Part shown: positions 56,418 through 64,000 of the stretch, one piece after another
Layout of the letters: each line of letters begins with the position of its first letter
How positions within the stretch are numbered: the stretch's first letter is position 1
DNA from: Emcibacteraceae bacterium
Lineage (GTDB): Bacteria > Pseudomonadota > Alphaproteobacteria > Sphingomonadales > Emcibacteraceae
Assembly (NCBI GenBank): GCA_021774795.1
Contig: JAJFIR010000029.1
Span: forward strand, 28,527-92,526
Direction: 5' to 3'
DNA length: 64,000 nt
Made by a program: the position numbers and the translations under genes
Notes under the pieces: generated by a model
Told to the model about the DNA's origin: nothing
Databases searched by the model: none
The model's input: the letters and a program-made list of their open reading frames with translations, nothing else

Positions 56418-57533
56418 CTACACGGCAGGCAGCAGAATTTTGAAAATAGTTTTTCCTACATCGGATTCACACTCGATAATTCCACCAATATCACCAACTA
56501 TTTTTGTTACGATCGCTAAACCGAACCCGGACCCTCCAACTTTTGTTGTCACAAATGGGTCGAATATATTTTCTTTGATCTCTGTGGAGATTCCGCCCCC
56601 ATTGTCAATGATGCACACTTCCAATGGCAGATGAAGTTTTTCATTTGTTCCAGGGGCTGTCATTCGAACACCTTGTCGGTAGGCTGTAGTCATCGTAATT
56701 TTTCCGCCTGAAGTGGGAACCGCCTCAGATGCATTTTTAAGCAAATTTAAAAATACCTGGATAAGCGCACCCCGATCCCCGATGGTTTCCGGCAGCGATG
56801 GATCATAAAGTTCGATGAATTCAACATGTTTTCCAAATCCATTTTCAGCAAGCGTTTTAACATGTTCGAGGACACTGTGAATATTAATGGCATTTCTTGT
56901 CATTCGACGGTGATCTGTGAAAACTTCCATTCGATCCAAAAGCGTGCATATCCTGTCCACTTCTTCGCAGATCAAATTCGTAAGTGGCCTATCTTCATCT
57001 GATACGTCGTGGGATAATAATTGGGCGGATCCCTTTATACCGGAAAGAGGGTTTTTTATTTCATGAGCTAGCATCTCAGCCATGCCTGAAACAGACCGTG
57101 CAGCACTTCGGTGCGTCTGACGCTTATTTATTTTCTGCGCAATTGACCGGTTCTGAAGTTGAATTAGGATACCGTTATTTTCGTCAAGTAACGGAGAAAC
57201 ATGCACATCAATATTCACGACACCTATATTAGGGTTGCCAATATTGACTTCATATTCGGTAATGATTGCCCCTTTTAATCTTGCCTGCGTGACCAGCAAG
57301 AGTAGCTGACTATCAAAAGGAACAATTTCGTCCAAATTTTTACGTTTTAAAATTCGAAAACTGCTACCCAGAAGTTGCTCGGCAGCAGCATTTGCGAAGA
57401 TGATATTATCTTCACCATTCACTGCGATTATGGCGTCCGAAAGGCTATTGAGAATTATATCAGGATAATCGAAAGGGGCCAATGTCGGTGGGACGAGATT
57501 TTTTTTATTAGTTGGCATTTTTATGCTGCACAT
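56418..57533 (-). CDS. ntrB: Nitrogen sensor histidine kinase NtrB
   Basis: A 371-residue soluble kinase: PAS domain (about 25-130), HisKA with phospho-His in [17 protein letters not shown], and HATPase_c ([25 protein letters not shown]). There are no membrane helices, as expected of NtrB, which is controlled by the PII protein GlnB. It overlaps the end of dusB by 13 nt from the ATG used; an ATG at 57518 would instead leave a 2-nt gap. Neither has a clear ribosome site, suggesting coupling to dusB translation. Confidence 0.94.
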   Translation of the reverse strand: MCSIKMPTNKKNLVPPTLAPFDYPDIILNSLSDAIIAVNGEDNIIFANAAAEQLLGSSFRILKRKNLDEIVPFDSQLLLLVTQARLKGAIITEYEVNIGNPNIGVVNIDVHVSPLLDENNGILIQLQNRSIAQKINKRQTHRSAARSVSGMAEMLAHEIKNPLSGIKGSAQLLSHDVSDEDRPLTNLICEEVDRICTLLDRMEVFTDHRRMTRNAINIHSVLEHVKTLAENGFGKHVEFIELYDPSLPETIGDRGALIQVFLNLLKNASEAVPTSGGKITMTTAYRQGVRMTAPGTNEKLHLPLEVCIIDNGGGISTEIKENIFDPFVTTKVGGSGFGLAIVTKIVGDIGGIIECESDVGKTIFKILLPAV

Positions 57534-58522
57534 TCGTTTAAGAGCGGCTCAAAAAATGTTTCGATCGTGGATAATACCTCTTGTGTATCAGTCATCTTGT
57601 TAACAGCTTGACGAAAAGCGGCACTATCCTGCAAACCTTTAGTATACCAACTAATATGTTTACGCGCTATTTTCTTACCTGCATCTTCGCCGTAATGATC
57701 CAGCATCGCCAGATAGTGCTCAATCATGATGTTTTTTATAGTCATCAAATCAGGGTTTTGTAATATTTCGCCGGTTTTTAAATAATGGATAACCTGTCCC
57801 AAAAACCATGGCCGTCCGTAACTGCCCCGGCCGATCATTACCCCATCAGCACCGGATTGTGTTAACGCCTCACGTGCCGTTTCACAGTTGATAATATCGC
57901 CGTTAGCGATAACCGGTACTGTGACACTTTCTTTGACTTCGCGAATAAAAACCCAATCCGAAACCCCCTTATACATTTGATTACGTGTACGTCCGTGCAC
58001 TGTAATCATTTTGATACCCATATCTTCCGCTATCCTTGCGAGCTCGGGTGCGTTTCGATTTGTAATATCCCATCCTGTTCGCATTTTTAAGGTAACCGGA
58101 ATATCAACCGCATCAACAGTCGCTTTTAAGATTTTGCCAGCTTCCCTTAAATCCTGCATCAATGCCGACCCTGCGTAGCCATTGACAATTTTTTTTGCCG
58201 GACATCCCATGTTGATATCAATGATTTGCACACCTTTATCTTCATTCATCTTTGCAGCCATCGCCATCATCTGTGGATCACATCCCGCCAGCTGAACAGA
58301 CATCAAATATTCATCACTTTCGGCAGCCGCCATTTTGTGGGTACGTTTATGATCACGGATCATCGCTTGGCTTGCGATCATTTCTGACGTCACAAGTCCA
58401 GCACCAAACCGTTTTACCAGCCGCCGGAAAGGTAAATCAGTTACACCCGCCATCGGGCTTAAAAGAACTGGATCTTCAACCGTTATCGGGCCTATATTTA
58501 TAGGTTGTAATTTCATATTCAT
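57521..58522 (-). CDS. dusB: tRNA-dihydrouridine synthase DusB
   Basis: A 333-residue FMN enzyme. The N-terminal TIM barrel shows [13 protein letters not shown], the catalytic Cys segment [21 protein letters not shown], and the FMN phosphate region [11 protein letters not shown]. The C-terminal helical domain follows. It reduces uridine in the D-loop of tRNA. Formerly called nifR3, it heads the ntrBC operon in alphaproteobacteria, as here. Divergent from ispDF. Confidence 0.94.
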   Translation of the reverse strand: MNMKLQPINIGPITVEDPVLLSPMAGVTDLPFRRLVKRFGAGLVTSEMIASQAMIRDHKRTHKMAAAESDEYLMSVQLAGCDPQMMAMAAKMNEDKGVQIIDINMGCPAKKIVNGYAGSALMQDLREAGKILKATVDAVDIPVTLKMRTGWDITNRNAPELARIAEDMGIKMITVHGRTRNQMYKGVSDWVFIREVKESVTVPVIANGDIINCETAREALTQSGADGVMIGRGSYGRPWFLGQVIHYLKTGEILQNPDLMTIKNIMIEHYLAMLDHYGEDAGKKIARKHISWYTKGLQDSAAFRQAVNKMTDTQEVLSTIETFFEPLLNECAA

Positions 58523-58665
58523 GATTAAAAAATAAGCAAATTAAGTTGATGTCTAAAAAATAGTCAATAAGCGCGGCACTATAGCTGAAAAGCAATTTAA
58601 CGTCAAAGTAGAATTATTGATAAATTACTACAGACATTTTTAAGCAAAAATGATAGCGTCAGCCC

Positions 58666-59823
58666 ATGACAATCAAGAATGCAGTTATCATTGTTGCCGC
58701 CGGACGCGGGCAACGCGTGGGCGGTGAAATTCCAAAACAATATATGGATATTGGCGGCATCTCTATTTTAAGAAGGACCATCAATATATTTCGTGATAAT
58801 CCCGCTATCGACCACATCCAGGTCGTTATACACCCGGACGATCAAAATTTATATGATGCAGCCGTAAGTGATTTGGAACTACTAGCTCCGGTGTTTGGCG
58901 GTGCGACAAGGCAAAAATCTGTCTTGAACGGGCTTGAAGCCATTGGCGAACTTTCACCCGAATATGTATATATCCATGATGCAGCTCGCCCTTTTCTTGA
59001 TCAAGATACTCTCAATAGTTTGATCAGAAAAGTCGAAGAATATGGTGCTGTGATTCCCGCTTTAACAGTAACAGACACAATTAAATACATGTCAGAAAAT
59101 CACATCAACAATACCCTTGATCGCAATTTTCTTTACCGTGCGCAAACGCCTCAAGCTTTTAGATATAAAGCAATTTTTATGGCACATAGACGCCACGAAG
59201 ATAAAGATTTGACGGATGATAGCGCGATTGCCGAACAAAGTGGATTAAAAGTACGCATTATACCCGGCTCAAGCGACAACTTTAAAATAACAACGACTGA
59301 TGACTTAATAAAAGCAGAAAACATGACCCAATCTTCATACACAGATATACGCACCGGATATGGTATTGATGTTCACGCATTTGAAACAGGCGATCATGTC
59401 GTCCTTGGTGGCATAAAAATCCCACATGATCAAAAATTAAAGGGCCATTCTGATGCCGACGTCGCCCTTCATGCTATTACGGATGCCCTCCTTGGGGCCA
59501 TGGCCATGGGTGATATTGGCGCGCACTTTCCGCCCGGTGATGATCAATGGAAAGATGCAAGTTCAGACATATTTCTAAAACATGCGGCAAAACTTATAGA
59601 TGATAAAGACGGCGTTATCGCAAATATTGATCTTACAATAATATGTGAAGCACCTAAAATTGGCCCTCACAGGGATTTGATCCGAGACAAAATTTCTGAA
59701 ATAATAGATTTGGATATCGATAGAATAAGCGTTAAAGCAACAACAACGGAGAAACTCGGATTTATGGGACGGAAAGAAGGCATTATGGCGCAAGCAGTAG
59801 CGACAATCAGATTGCCGGAGTAA
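58666..59823 (+). CDS. ispDF: Bifunctional IspD/IspF enzyme
   Basis: A 385-residue fusion. Residues about 1-220 are IspD (2-C-methyl-D-erythritol 4-phosphate cytidylyltransferase), with VAAGRGQRVGGEIPKQ, DAARPF and RAQTPQAF. Residues about 225-385 are IspF (MECDP synthase), with zinc ligands in GYGIDVHAF and the KGHSDADVALHAITDALLGA segment. It carries out steps 3 and 5 of the MEP isoprenoid pathway. The fusion is typical of Alphaproteobacteria and some Campylobacterota. Four genes follow on one transcript; no strong ribosome site is seen at its ATG. Confidence 0.95.
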   Translation: MTIKNAVIIVAAGRGQRVGGEIPKQYMDIGGISILRRTINIFRDNPAIDHIQVVIHPDDQNLYDAAVSDLELLAPVFGGATRQKSVLNGLEAIGELSPEYVYIHDAARPFLDQDTLNSLIRKVEEYGAVIPALTVTDTIKYMSENHINNTLDRNFLYRAQTPQAFRYKAIFMAHRRHEDKDLTDDSAIAEQSGLKVRIIPGSSDNFKITTTDDLIKAENMTQSSYTDIRTGYGIDVHAFETGDHVVLGGIKIPHDQKLKGHSDADVALHAITDALLGAMAMGDIGAHFPPGDDQWKDASSDIFLKHAAKLIDDKDGVIANIDLTIICEAPKIGPHRDLIRDKISEIIDLDIDRISVKATTTEKLGFMGRKEGIMAQAVATIRLPE

Positions 59824-59827
59824 GGAT

Positions 59828-60265
59828 ATGGCAGAAAATAAGACTAAAGAAAATGATGCAAGCGTCGACGATTTTCTGAATGCCGTCGAAAATGATCAAA
59901 AACGTGAAGATAGCTATGTGATCCTTGAAATGATGAAAAAAATCACAGGACTTACGCCAAAAATGTGGGGTGACAGTATGGTTGGTTTTGGAAGTTATCA
60001 TTATAAATATATAAGTGGCCGGGAAGGAGACATTTTTAAGTGCGGTTTTTCACCACGAAAACAATATCTCTCATTATACTTGTTCTATGGTTTTCAAAAG
60101 CACGAATTGATGAAGAAACTAGGTAAATATAAAGCTGGCAAGGCTTGTCTCAACATCAAAAAACTTGACGATGTTGATGTAAGCATCCTCCATTCTTTAG
60201 TAGCAATTACCTTTCACGGCGTCGAAAAATACAATCAAATATGCCAAAATCAGGTGAATGACTGA
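59828..60265 (+). CDS. DUF1801 domain protein
   Basis: A 145-residue protein. The segment LTPKMWGDSMVGFGSYHYKY and later LYLFYG match DUF1801, a small alpha/beta fold like YdhG. Its biochemical role is not established. It lies 4 nt after ispDF and overlaps pgpA by 1 nt (TGATG), within the ispDF-pgpA-cinA transcription unit. AAGGAT precedes its ATG. Confidence 0.8.
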   Translation: MAENKTKENDASVDDFLNAVENDQKREDSYVILEMMKKITGLTPKMWGDSMVGFGSYHYKYISGREGDIFKCGFSPRKQYLSLYLFYGFQKHELMKKLGKYKAGKACLNIKKLDDVDVSILHSLVAITFHGVEKYNQICQNQVND

Positions 60266-60750
60266 TGTTTGTAAAAAACTGGGCAAAATCTGCTTTTCAT
60301 CCTTCCTTGTTACTGTCAACATGGTTTTATTCAGGGCTATTTCCGTTTGCGCCGGGTACATTTGGCAGCATCGCTGCCCTGCCCTTCGCTTGGTTGATTA
60401 TTGAACATGCGGGCAAAATGGGGCTTGCAAATGCCACATTAATTATATTTGTAATCGGCCTTTGGGCATCAAAACAATATATGGAAGAAACCGGAAAAAA
60501 GGACCCCGGGGAAATTGTCATCGACGAGGTTGTAGGACAGTGGATCGTCTGCTTGATTATCGTTGATAACAATAATTTGGGGCAATATTTCCTGGCCCTG
60601 CTTAGTTTTAGGGTATTTGATATTATGAAACCCTGGCCTATTTCCATTTTCGACAGGCGGCACGACGCGTTTGGCGTGATGATGGATGATGTCGTGGCGG
60701 GGGTAATGGGGGCTGCGGTGTTTTTCGCAGTAAATATTTATGTTCTCTGA
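60265..60750 (+). CDS. pgpA: Phosphatidylglycerophosphatase A
   Basis: A 161-residue membrane protein with about four transmembrane helices. PgpA motifs: PFAPGTFGSIAALP at about 27-40, IDEVVGQW, and the FDIMKPWPISIFDRR-MMDDVVAGV region. It removes phosphate from phosphatidylglycerophosphate to make phosphatidylglycerol. Overlap with the flanking genes indicates co-translation. pgpA next to cinA is common in proteobacteria. Confidence 0.9.
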   Translation: MFVKNWAKSAFHPSLLLSTWFYSGLFPFAPGTFGSIAALPFAWLIIEHAGKMGLANATLIIFVIGLWASKQYMEETGKKDPGEIVIDEVVGQWIVCLIIVDNNNLGQYFLALLSFRVFDIMKPWPISIFDRRHDAFGVMMDDVVAGVMGAAVFFAVNIYVL

Positions 60751-61228
60751 TGAAATCAAAACCCTTGCGAGCGAGATACTTGACTTATGCCGGGATAAGA
60801 AACTCCATATCGCCACGGCGGAATCATGTACAGGCGGTCTAATTATTGGTGCTCTCACAGAAATAGCCGGCTCTTCTGATGTGGTTGACCGTGGTTTTAT
60901 CACTTATACAAACAGGGCAAAAATGGAATGCCTTGACGTCAGTGCTGATACGTTGAAAGTTGGCGGTGCTGTCAGCCCGGAAACGGCGATAGCCATGTCT
61001 ATTGGGGCCATAAAAAATTCATCGGCCAATGTTGCGGTTGCGGTTACCGGGATAGCAGGACCCGACGGTGGATCAAAACATAAACCCATTGGTTTGGTAC
61101 ATATAGCCGCCATAAAAAGGGGCGAAAACACTCTTCATCGGGAACATAAATTCGGTGATATCGGACGCAGTGAAGTTCGCGAAGCAACTATAGTCGCCGC
61201 CCTTAAACTCCTGAAAGAAGTGGTTTAA
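60740..61228 (+). CDS. pncC: CinA-type nicotinamide-nucleotide amidase
   Basis: A 162-residue stand-alone CinA C-terminal domain. Key segments are TAESCTGGLI (nucleophile region), GFITYTNRAK, GAVSPETAIAM and VTGIAGPDGGS. PncC deamidates nicotinamide mononucleotide for NAD recycling. It lacks the N-terminal COG1058 domain of two-domain CinA, as usual in this genomic setting. Its TAA overlaps the stop of the convergent permease gene by 4 nt. Confidence 0.88.
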   Translation: MFSDEIKTLASEILDLCRDKKLHIATAESCTGGLIIGALTEIAGSSDVVDRGFITYTNRAKMECLDVSADTLKVGGAVSPETAIAMSIGAIKNSSANVAVAVTGIAGPDGGSKHKPIGLVHIAAIKRGENTLHREHKFGDIGRSEVREATIVAALKLLKEVV

Positions 61229-63744
61229 GCCTCTCTTAAAACTTGCGCCGTTCTTACCGACATTGCTTTATAAATACTGAACATTCCTATGGACAAAGTG
61301 ATTATTATACTGGCAACGACGGTTAACAGCGGGATATTGATCGAAAACACCCAGTCCATCTCCATAATACCTACGACAATTCCGTAAGCGGCAATGGAAC
61401 CCAGTAATATCGCAACCACACCTGTTGCAACGCCCAGGATAATAAATTCAAATATATAAGCTTTAAGTATATCCATTCTTGTTGCACCAACCACTTTAAG
61501 AACCGCACTGTCGTAAATACGGCCTTTATGGCCTGCTGCTATGGCGCCACTTAATACGAGGACGCCAGCGACGATGGTAATTGAAGCCATAACATCGATT
61601 GCTCCCTTAATTTGTAAAAGCAGCACTTGAACATTTTCAAGCACTTCCCTTAATCTAACTGTGGTAACATTGGGAAACTTCTTAGTAATGGCCTGATAAT
61701 TCACTGCTTCATTTTCTAAGTCTGATTTTACCGTACCAACATAGGTAAACGGTGCACCGCTTAAAACATTTGGATCAAACATAAGAACGTAATTGATGCC
61801 GAAACCACCCCAATCTACTGATCGCACAGACCGGATTACAACATTGATATTACGGCCCAGGACATTGACACTGATCATATCACCGGGACTCAAATCCATT
61901 CCTTCCGCCATGTCATCGCTTATGGAAACCTCAGGATCACCAGCATATCCTTCGGGCCACCAGTCACCTGCTTCAATTTTGTTATCTTCGGGCACATCAC
62001 TGGCGAACGTCATTCCACGGTCGCCTCTTAACATCCAGCGCACATTTTGTGATACTTCGACATCAGCGGAAGGAACGCCTTTTATATGTGTGATGCGGCC
62101 CCGTAAATTTGGTACAGAACGAAAGAGACTAGTGCCCTCTTTCGCCATAGCAAATTCTTCGAACTCCTCGTGATCCACTTTTTGGATATCGAGGAAGAAA
62201 TAGGAAGGTGCGTCCGTATTTACTCTTTTCTCAATTTCCTGATCAAGACCAAACTCAACCAGTGCAATGGCCGTCAATAATATTAATCCAAGCCCGAGTG
62301 ACAATATTATTGATAAAGTTGAATTACCGGGTCTTGTGATATTAGAAAGTGCAATTCTCAGGGCCGGGCTAAACCGACGCGGTAAATATTCAACGCACCC
62401 ACGCACCAAATATCCAGTTGCTAAAAGCAGACCAAAAGACACGAGCATTCCTCCAATGAAATAGCTTGTCAGTTCCTTATAGGATGCTGTGTAAAATACC
62501 ATACCGAGCATTAAAGTAATCAAAACTGAAATAATAGCCAGATATAATCGCGGTATTTTCTCGCCCGCTTCATCCGAAATAGTGAGGCGGAACAATTGCC
62601 GTGCAGAAATATTTTTTGCTTTTGCCAGCGGCCATAATGTAAATATTAAACTAATGAGAATGCTATAAAATGCCGCCACTGCAAGTGGTGCAAAATAAAA
62701 CGCGCGCGAAATAGCGATGGGCATTTTGGATTCGATAAAATCAGCGAAAAAGAATGGAATTCCACCACCAACAAGAAGCCCTAGTGAAATCGAAATCGCT
62801 GACATGACCAATATCTGTAATAAGTATATTTGGAAGATCGTATTTGACGTGGCCCCCAGGATTTTAAAAGTTGCAATGGTGTTTGTCTTTGAACTCAAGT
62901 AACCGTGAACGGCGTTACTGACACCAACGCCGCCTACTAGTAAAGCAGTTAACCCAACCAGGCTCATAAATTGTCCCATCCGGTCAATAAAACGTTGGGT
63001 GCTGCCACCGCCGCTGCTTTTATCGCGCACCCGCCACTGTGCATCAGGATATGCCTCTTCGATTTCCGTTTCGAAAAGCTTCGCATCAGCCCCTTCCGGT
63101 AGCCTTAATCTATATTTATAGTCAACAAGGCTACCTTCGACAATAAGCCCGGTTTCATTCATGCTTTCAGATGATACAAGAATACTTGGGGCTAATTGAA
63201 AACCAGCATTCGCACTATCGGGTTCCCTAATCGTAATCCCTCTTATTTCATAAGTAAGATTGCCAATTTTTAGTTTATCACCGACCCCACGGTCCATTCT
63301 TACGGCAATAGCATCCGACGCAACCATGCCCCAAAAACCATTTTTATACTCAAAAAGCTGTTCCTTGGCTAACCCGCTTGACGTTATAAGCTCACCAAAT
63401 AACGGGTAAGCATCATCTACTGCCCTTATTTCGATGAGGCTGCTATCATCGTTTTCCACGGTATGAGCCATAGCACGAAGCTCGCTTACTCGCGAAATTT
63501 CAACGGCTCTTTGCTCGACATACGCCATTTCCTCTTCGTTTAATTCTCTTTGGATAAGCCTTATTTCTATATCACCGCCCAGGAACGTTCGCGCATCTCG
63601 CTCTAAAGCCAGTGAAATATTTTTAGTAACCGATCCTACTGCCGCTATTATCGCCGTGCCTAAAAGCAGGCACGCTATAAAAATCCGGAAATGCTTGAAA
63701 GCAAATCTTAATTCCCTTAACGCAAATTTTGTGGCGATCATCAT
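61225..63744 (-). CDS. FtsX-family ABC permease, YbbP-like
   Basis: An 839-residue membrane protein with an N-terminal TM helix (about 17-38), a periplasmic domain (about 45-245), clusters of TM helices (about 265-500, with two extra central ones) and a second periplasmic part (about 510-700). Three final helices follow (about 715-830). The layout with ten or so helices is that of YbbP, partner of the ATPase YbbA and often of TesA. In E. coli the pair is linked to lipid or hydrophobic compound handling. The ATPase gene directly upstream overlaps it by 4 nt. Confidence 0.83.
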   Translation of the reverse strand: MMIATKFALRELRFAFKHFRIFIACLLLGTAIIAAVGSVTKNISLALERDARTFLGGDIEIRLIQRELNEEEMAYVEQRAVEISRVSELRAMAHTVENDDSSLIEIRAVDDAYPLFGELITSSGLAKEQLFEYKNGFWGMVASDAIAVRMDRGVGDKLKIGNLTYEIRGITIREPDSANAGFQLAPSILVSSESMNETGLIVEGSLVDYKYRLRLPEGADAKLFETEIEEAYPDAQWRVRDKSSGGGSTQRFIDRMGQFMSLVGLTALLVGGVGVSNAVHGYLSSKTNTIATFKILGATSNTIFQIYLLQILVMSAISISLGLLVGGGIPFFFADFIESKMPIAISRAFYFAPLAVAAFYSILISLIFTLWPLAKAKNISARQLFRLTISDEAGEKIPRLYLAIISVLITLMLGMVFYTASYKELTSYFIGGMLVSFGLLLATGYLVRGCVEYLPRRFSPALRIALSNITRPGNSTLSIILSLGLGLILLTAIALVEFGLDQEIEKRVNTDAPSYFFLDIQKVDHEEFEEFAMAKEGTSLFRSVPNLRGRITHIKGVPSADVEVSQNVRWMLRGDRGMTFASDVPEDNKIEAGDWWPEGYAGDPEVSISDDMAEGMDLSPGDMISVNVLGRNINVVIRSVRSVDWGGFGINYVLMFDPNVLSGAPFTYVGTVKSDLENEAVNYQAITKKFPNVTTVRLREVLENVQVLLLQIKGAIDVMASITIVAGVLVLSGAIAAGHKGRIYDSAVLKVVGATRMDILKAYIFEFIILGVATGVVAILLGSIAAYGIVVGIMEMDWVFSINIPLLTVVASIIITLSIGMFSIYKAMSVRTAQVLREA

Positions 63745-64000
63745 TCGGCTATTTTCTCCACTTTATGATTATCATCAACAATTAAACCGTCCTGAATATG
63801 AATAACCTCGTCACATTTACCGGCCAACTCCTGATCATGGGTAATAAGGATCATGGTCGCTGCGGTTTTCTTACGCAGTGAAAAAATAAGTTCAATAATA
63901 TTATGACCCGTTTTACCGTCAAGATTACCAGTAGGTTCATCTGCAAAAAGTATTTTTGGCTCAGGAGCCATCGCCCGCGCGATCGCGACCCGCTGTTGTT
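63741..64000 (-). CDS. ABC ATPase, YbbA-like (partial)
   Basis: The C-terminal 85 codons of an ATPase whose start lies beyond the window. It begins inside the signature ([14 protein letters not shown]), then Walker B with ILFADEPTGNLD and the switch His in LITHDQ. It belongs with the YbbP-like permease, sharing 4 nt (ATGA). The N-terminal Walker A part is outside the sequence given. Confidence 0.85.
   Translation of the reverse strand, partial: QQRVAIARAMAPEPKILFADEPTGNLDGKTGHNIIELIFSLRKKTAATMILITHDQELAGKCDEVIHIQDGLIVDDNHKVEKIAE

Noticed and set aside
55601..56443. 280-codon open frame on the plus strand
   Set aside because: It is antisense to ntrC, whose protein is fully conserved; composition is serine/isoleucine-rich as expected of a shadow frame and no ribosome site or domain is seen.
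1..64000. CRISPR arrays, tRNA or rRNA genes, insertion sequences, prophage or defence islands
   Set aside because: Reading both strands I found no regularly spaced repeats, cloverleaf-like genes, transposase or integrase motifs, or recognisable defence genes.

Overview
The window looks like chromosomal DNA of an AT-leaning, Gram-negative alphaproteobacterium. The strongest evidence is the right-hand third. A fused ispDF gene lies divergent to dusB-ntrB-ntrC-ntrY-ntrX-trkA-trkH-hfq-hflX, and mazG lies a little further on; this order is typical of Alphaproteobacteria. Signal peptides, a TonB-dependent receptor and several exported peptidases or hydrolases point to a free-living, probably aquatic, nutrient scavenger. 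The order level (for example Kordiimonadales or Emcibacterales) is only a guess. I see no tRNA, rRNA, CRISPR array, insertion sequence or prophage.

Layout. 0-9 kb: a three-domain kinase/M23/aminotransferase fusion; a large beta-propeller protein resembling the flagellar regulator FlaEY behind a sigma-54 promoter; a class V aminotransferase; and a GGDEF-EAL protein with degenerate active sites. 9-16 kb: a VanX-like dipeptidase with two Sel1 proteins, a TonB-dependent receptor, what looks like the relic of a second receptor, a serine beta-lactamase-like hydrolase and a methyltransferase. 16-26 kb: penicillin acylase, a MazG-like pyrophosphatase, OsmC, two paralogous PLP decarboxylases flanking a membrane protein and an alpha/beta hydrolase, and two more Sel1 proteins. 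26-35 kb: an RhlE-type helicase, an aminotransferase, two tiny coupled ORFs behind a Pho-box-like promoter, and an ABC exporter operon behind an FNR/FixK-type box. 35-46 kb: an operon of exported amidohydrolase, two-part sodium:solute symporter and ThpR; then GNAT-mazG, a frameshifted small exported protein and a BNR propeller protein. 46-58.5 kb: the IMPase-hflX-hfq-trkH-trkA-ntrXYCB-dusB block. 58.5-64 kb: ispDF-DUF1801-pgpA-cinA, convergent with an FtsX-type permease and its ATPase, which is cut by the window end.

How the genes work together. The core block joins nitrogen sensing (NtrBC, NtrYX), potassium uptake (TrkA/TrkH), RNA regulation (Hfq) and isoprenoid and lipid metabolism. The accessory genes mostly concern periplasmic peptide and cell-wall turnover and uptake. 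Three promoter elements read directly from sequence (sigma-54, Pho box, FNR box) link otherwise ordinary or unknown genes to flagellar or nitrogen, phosphate and oxygen signals. They are the most testable new observations here. I did not find a convincing large undescribed system. The best candidate for something new is the Pho-box-driven pair of 59-residue proteins at 29.8-30.2 kb.
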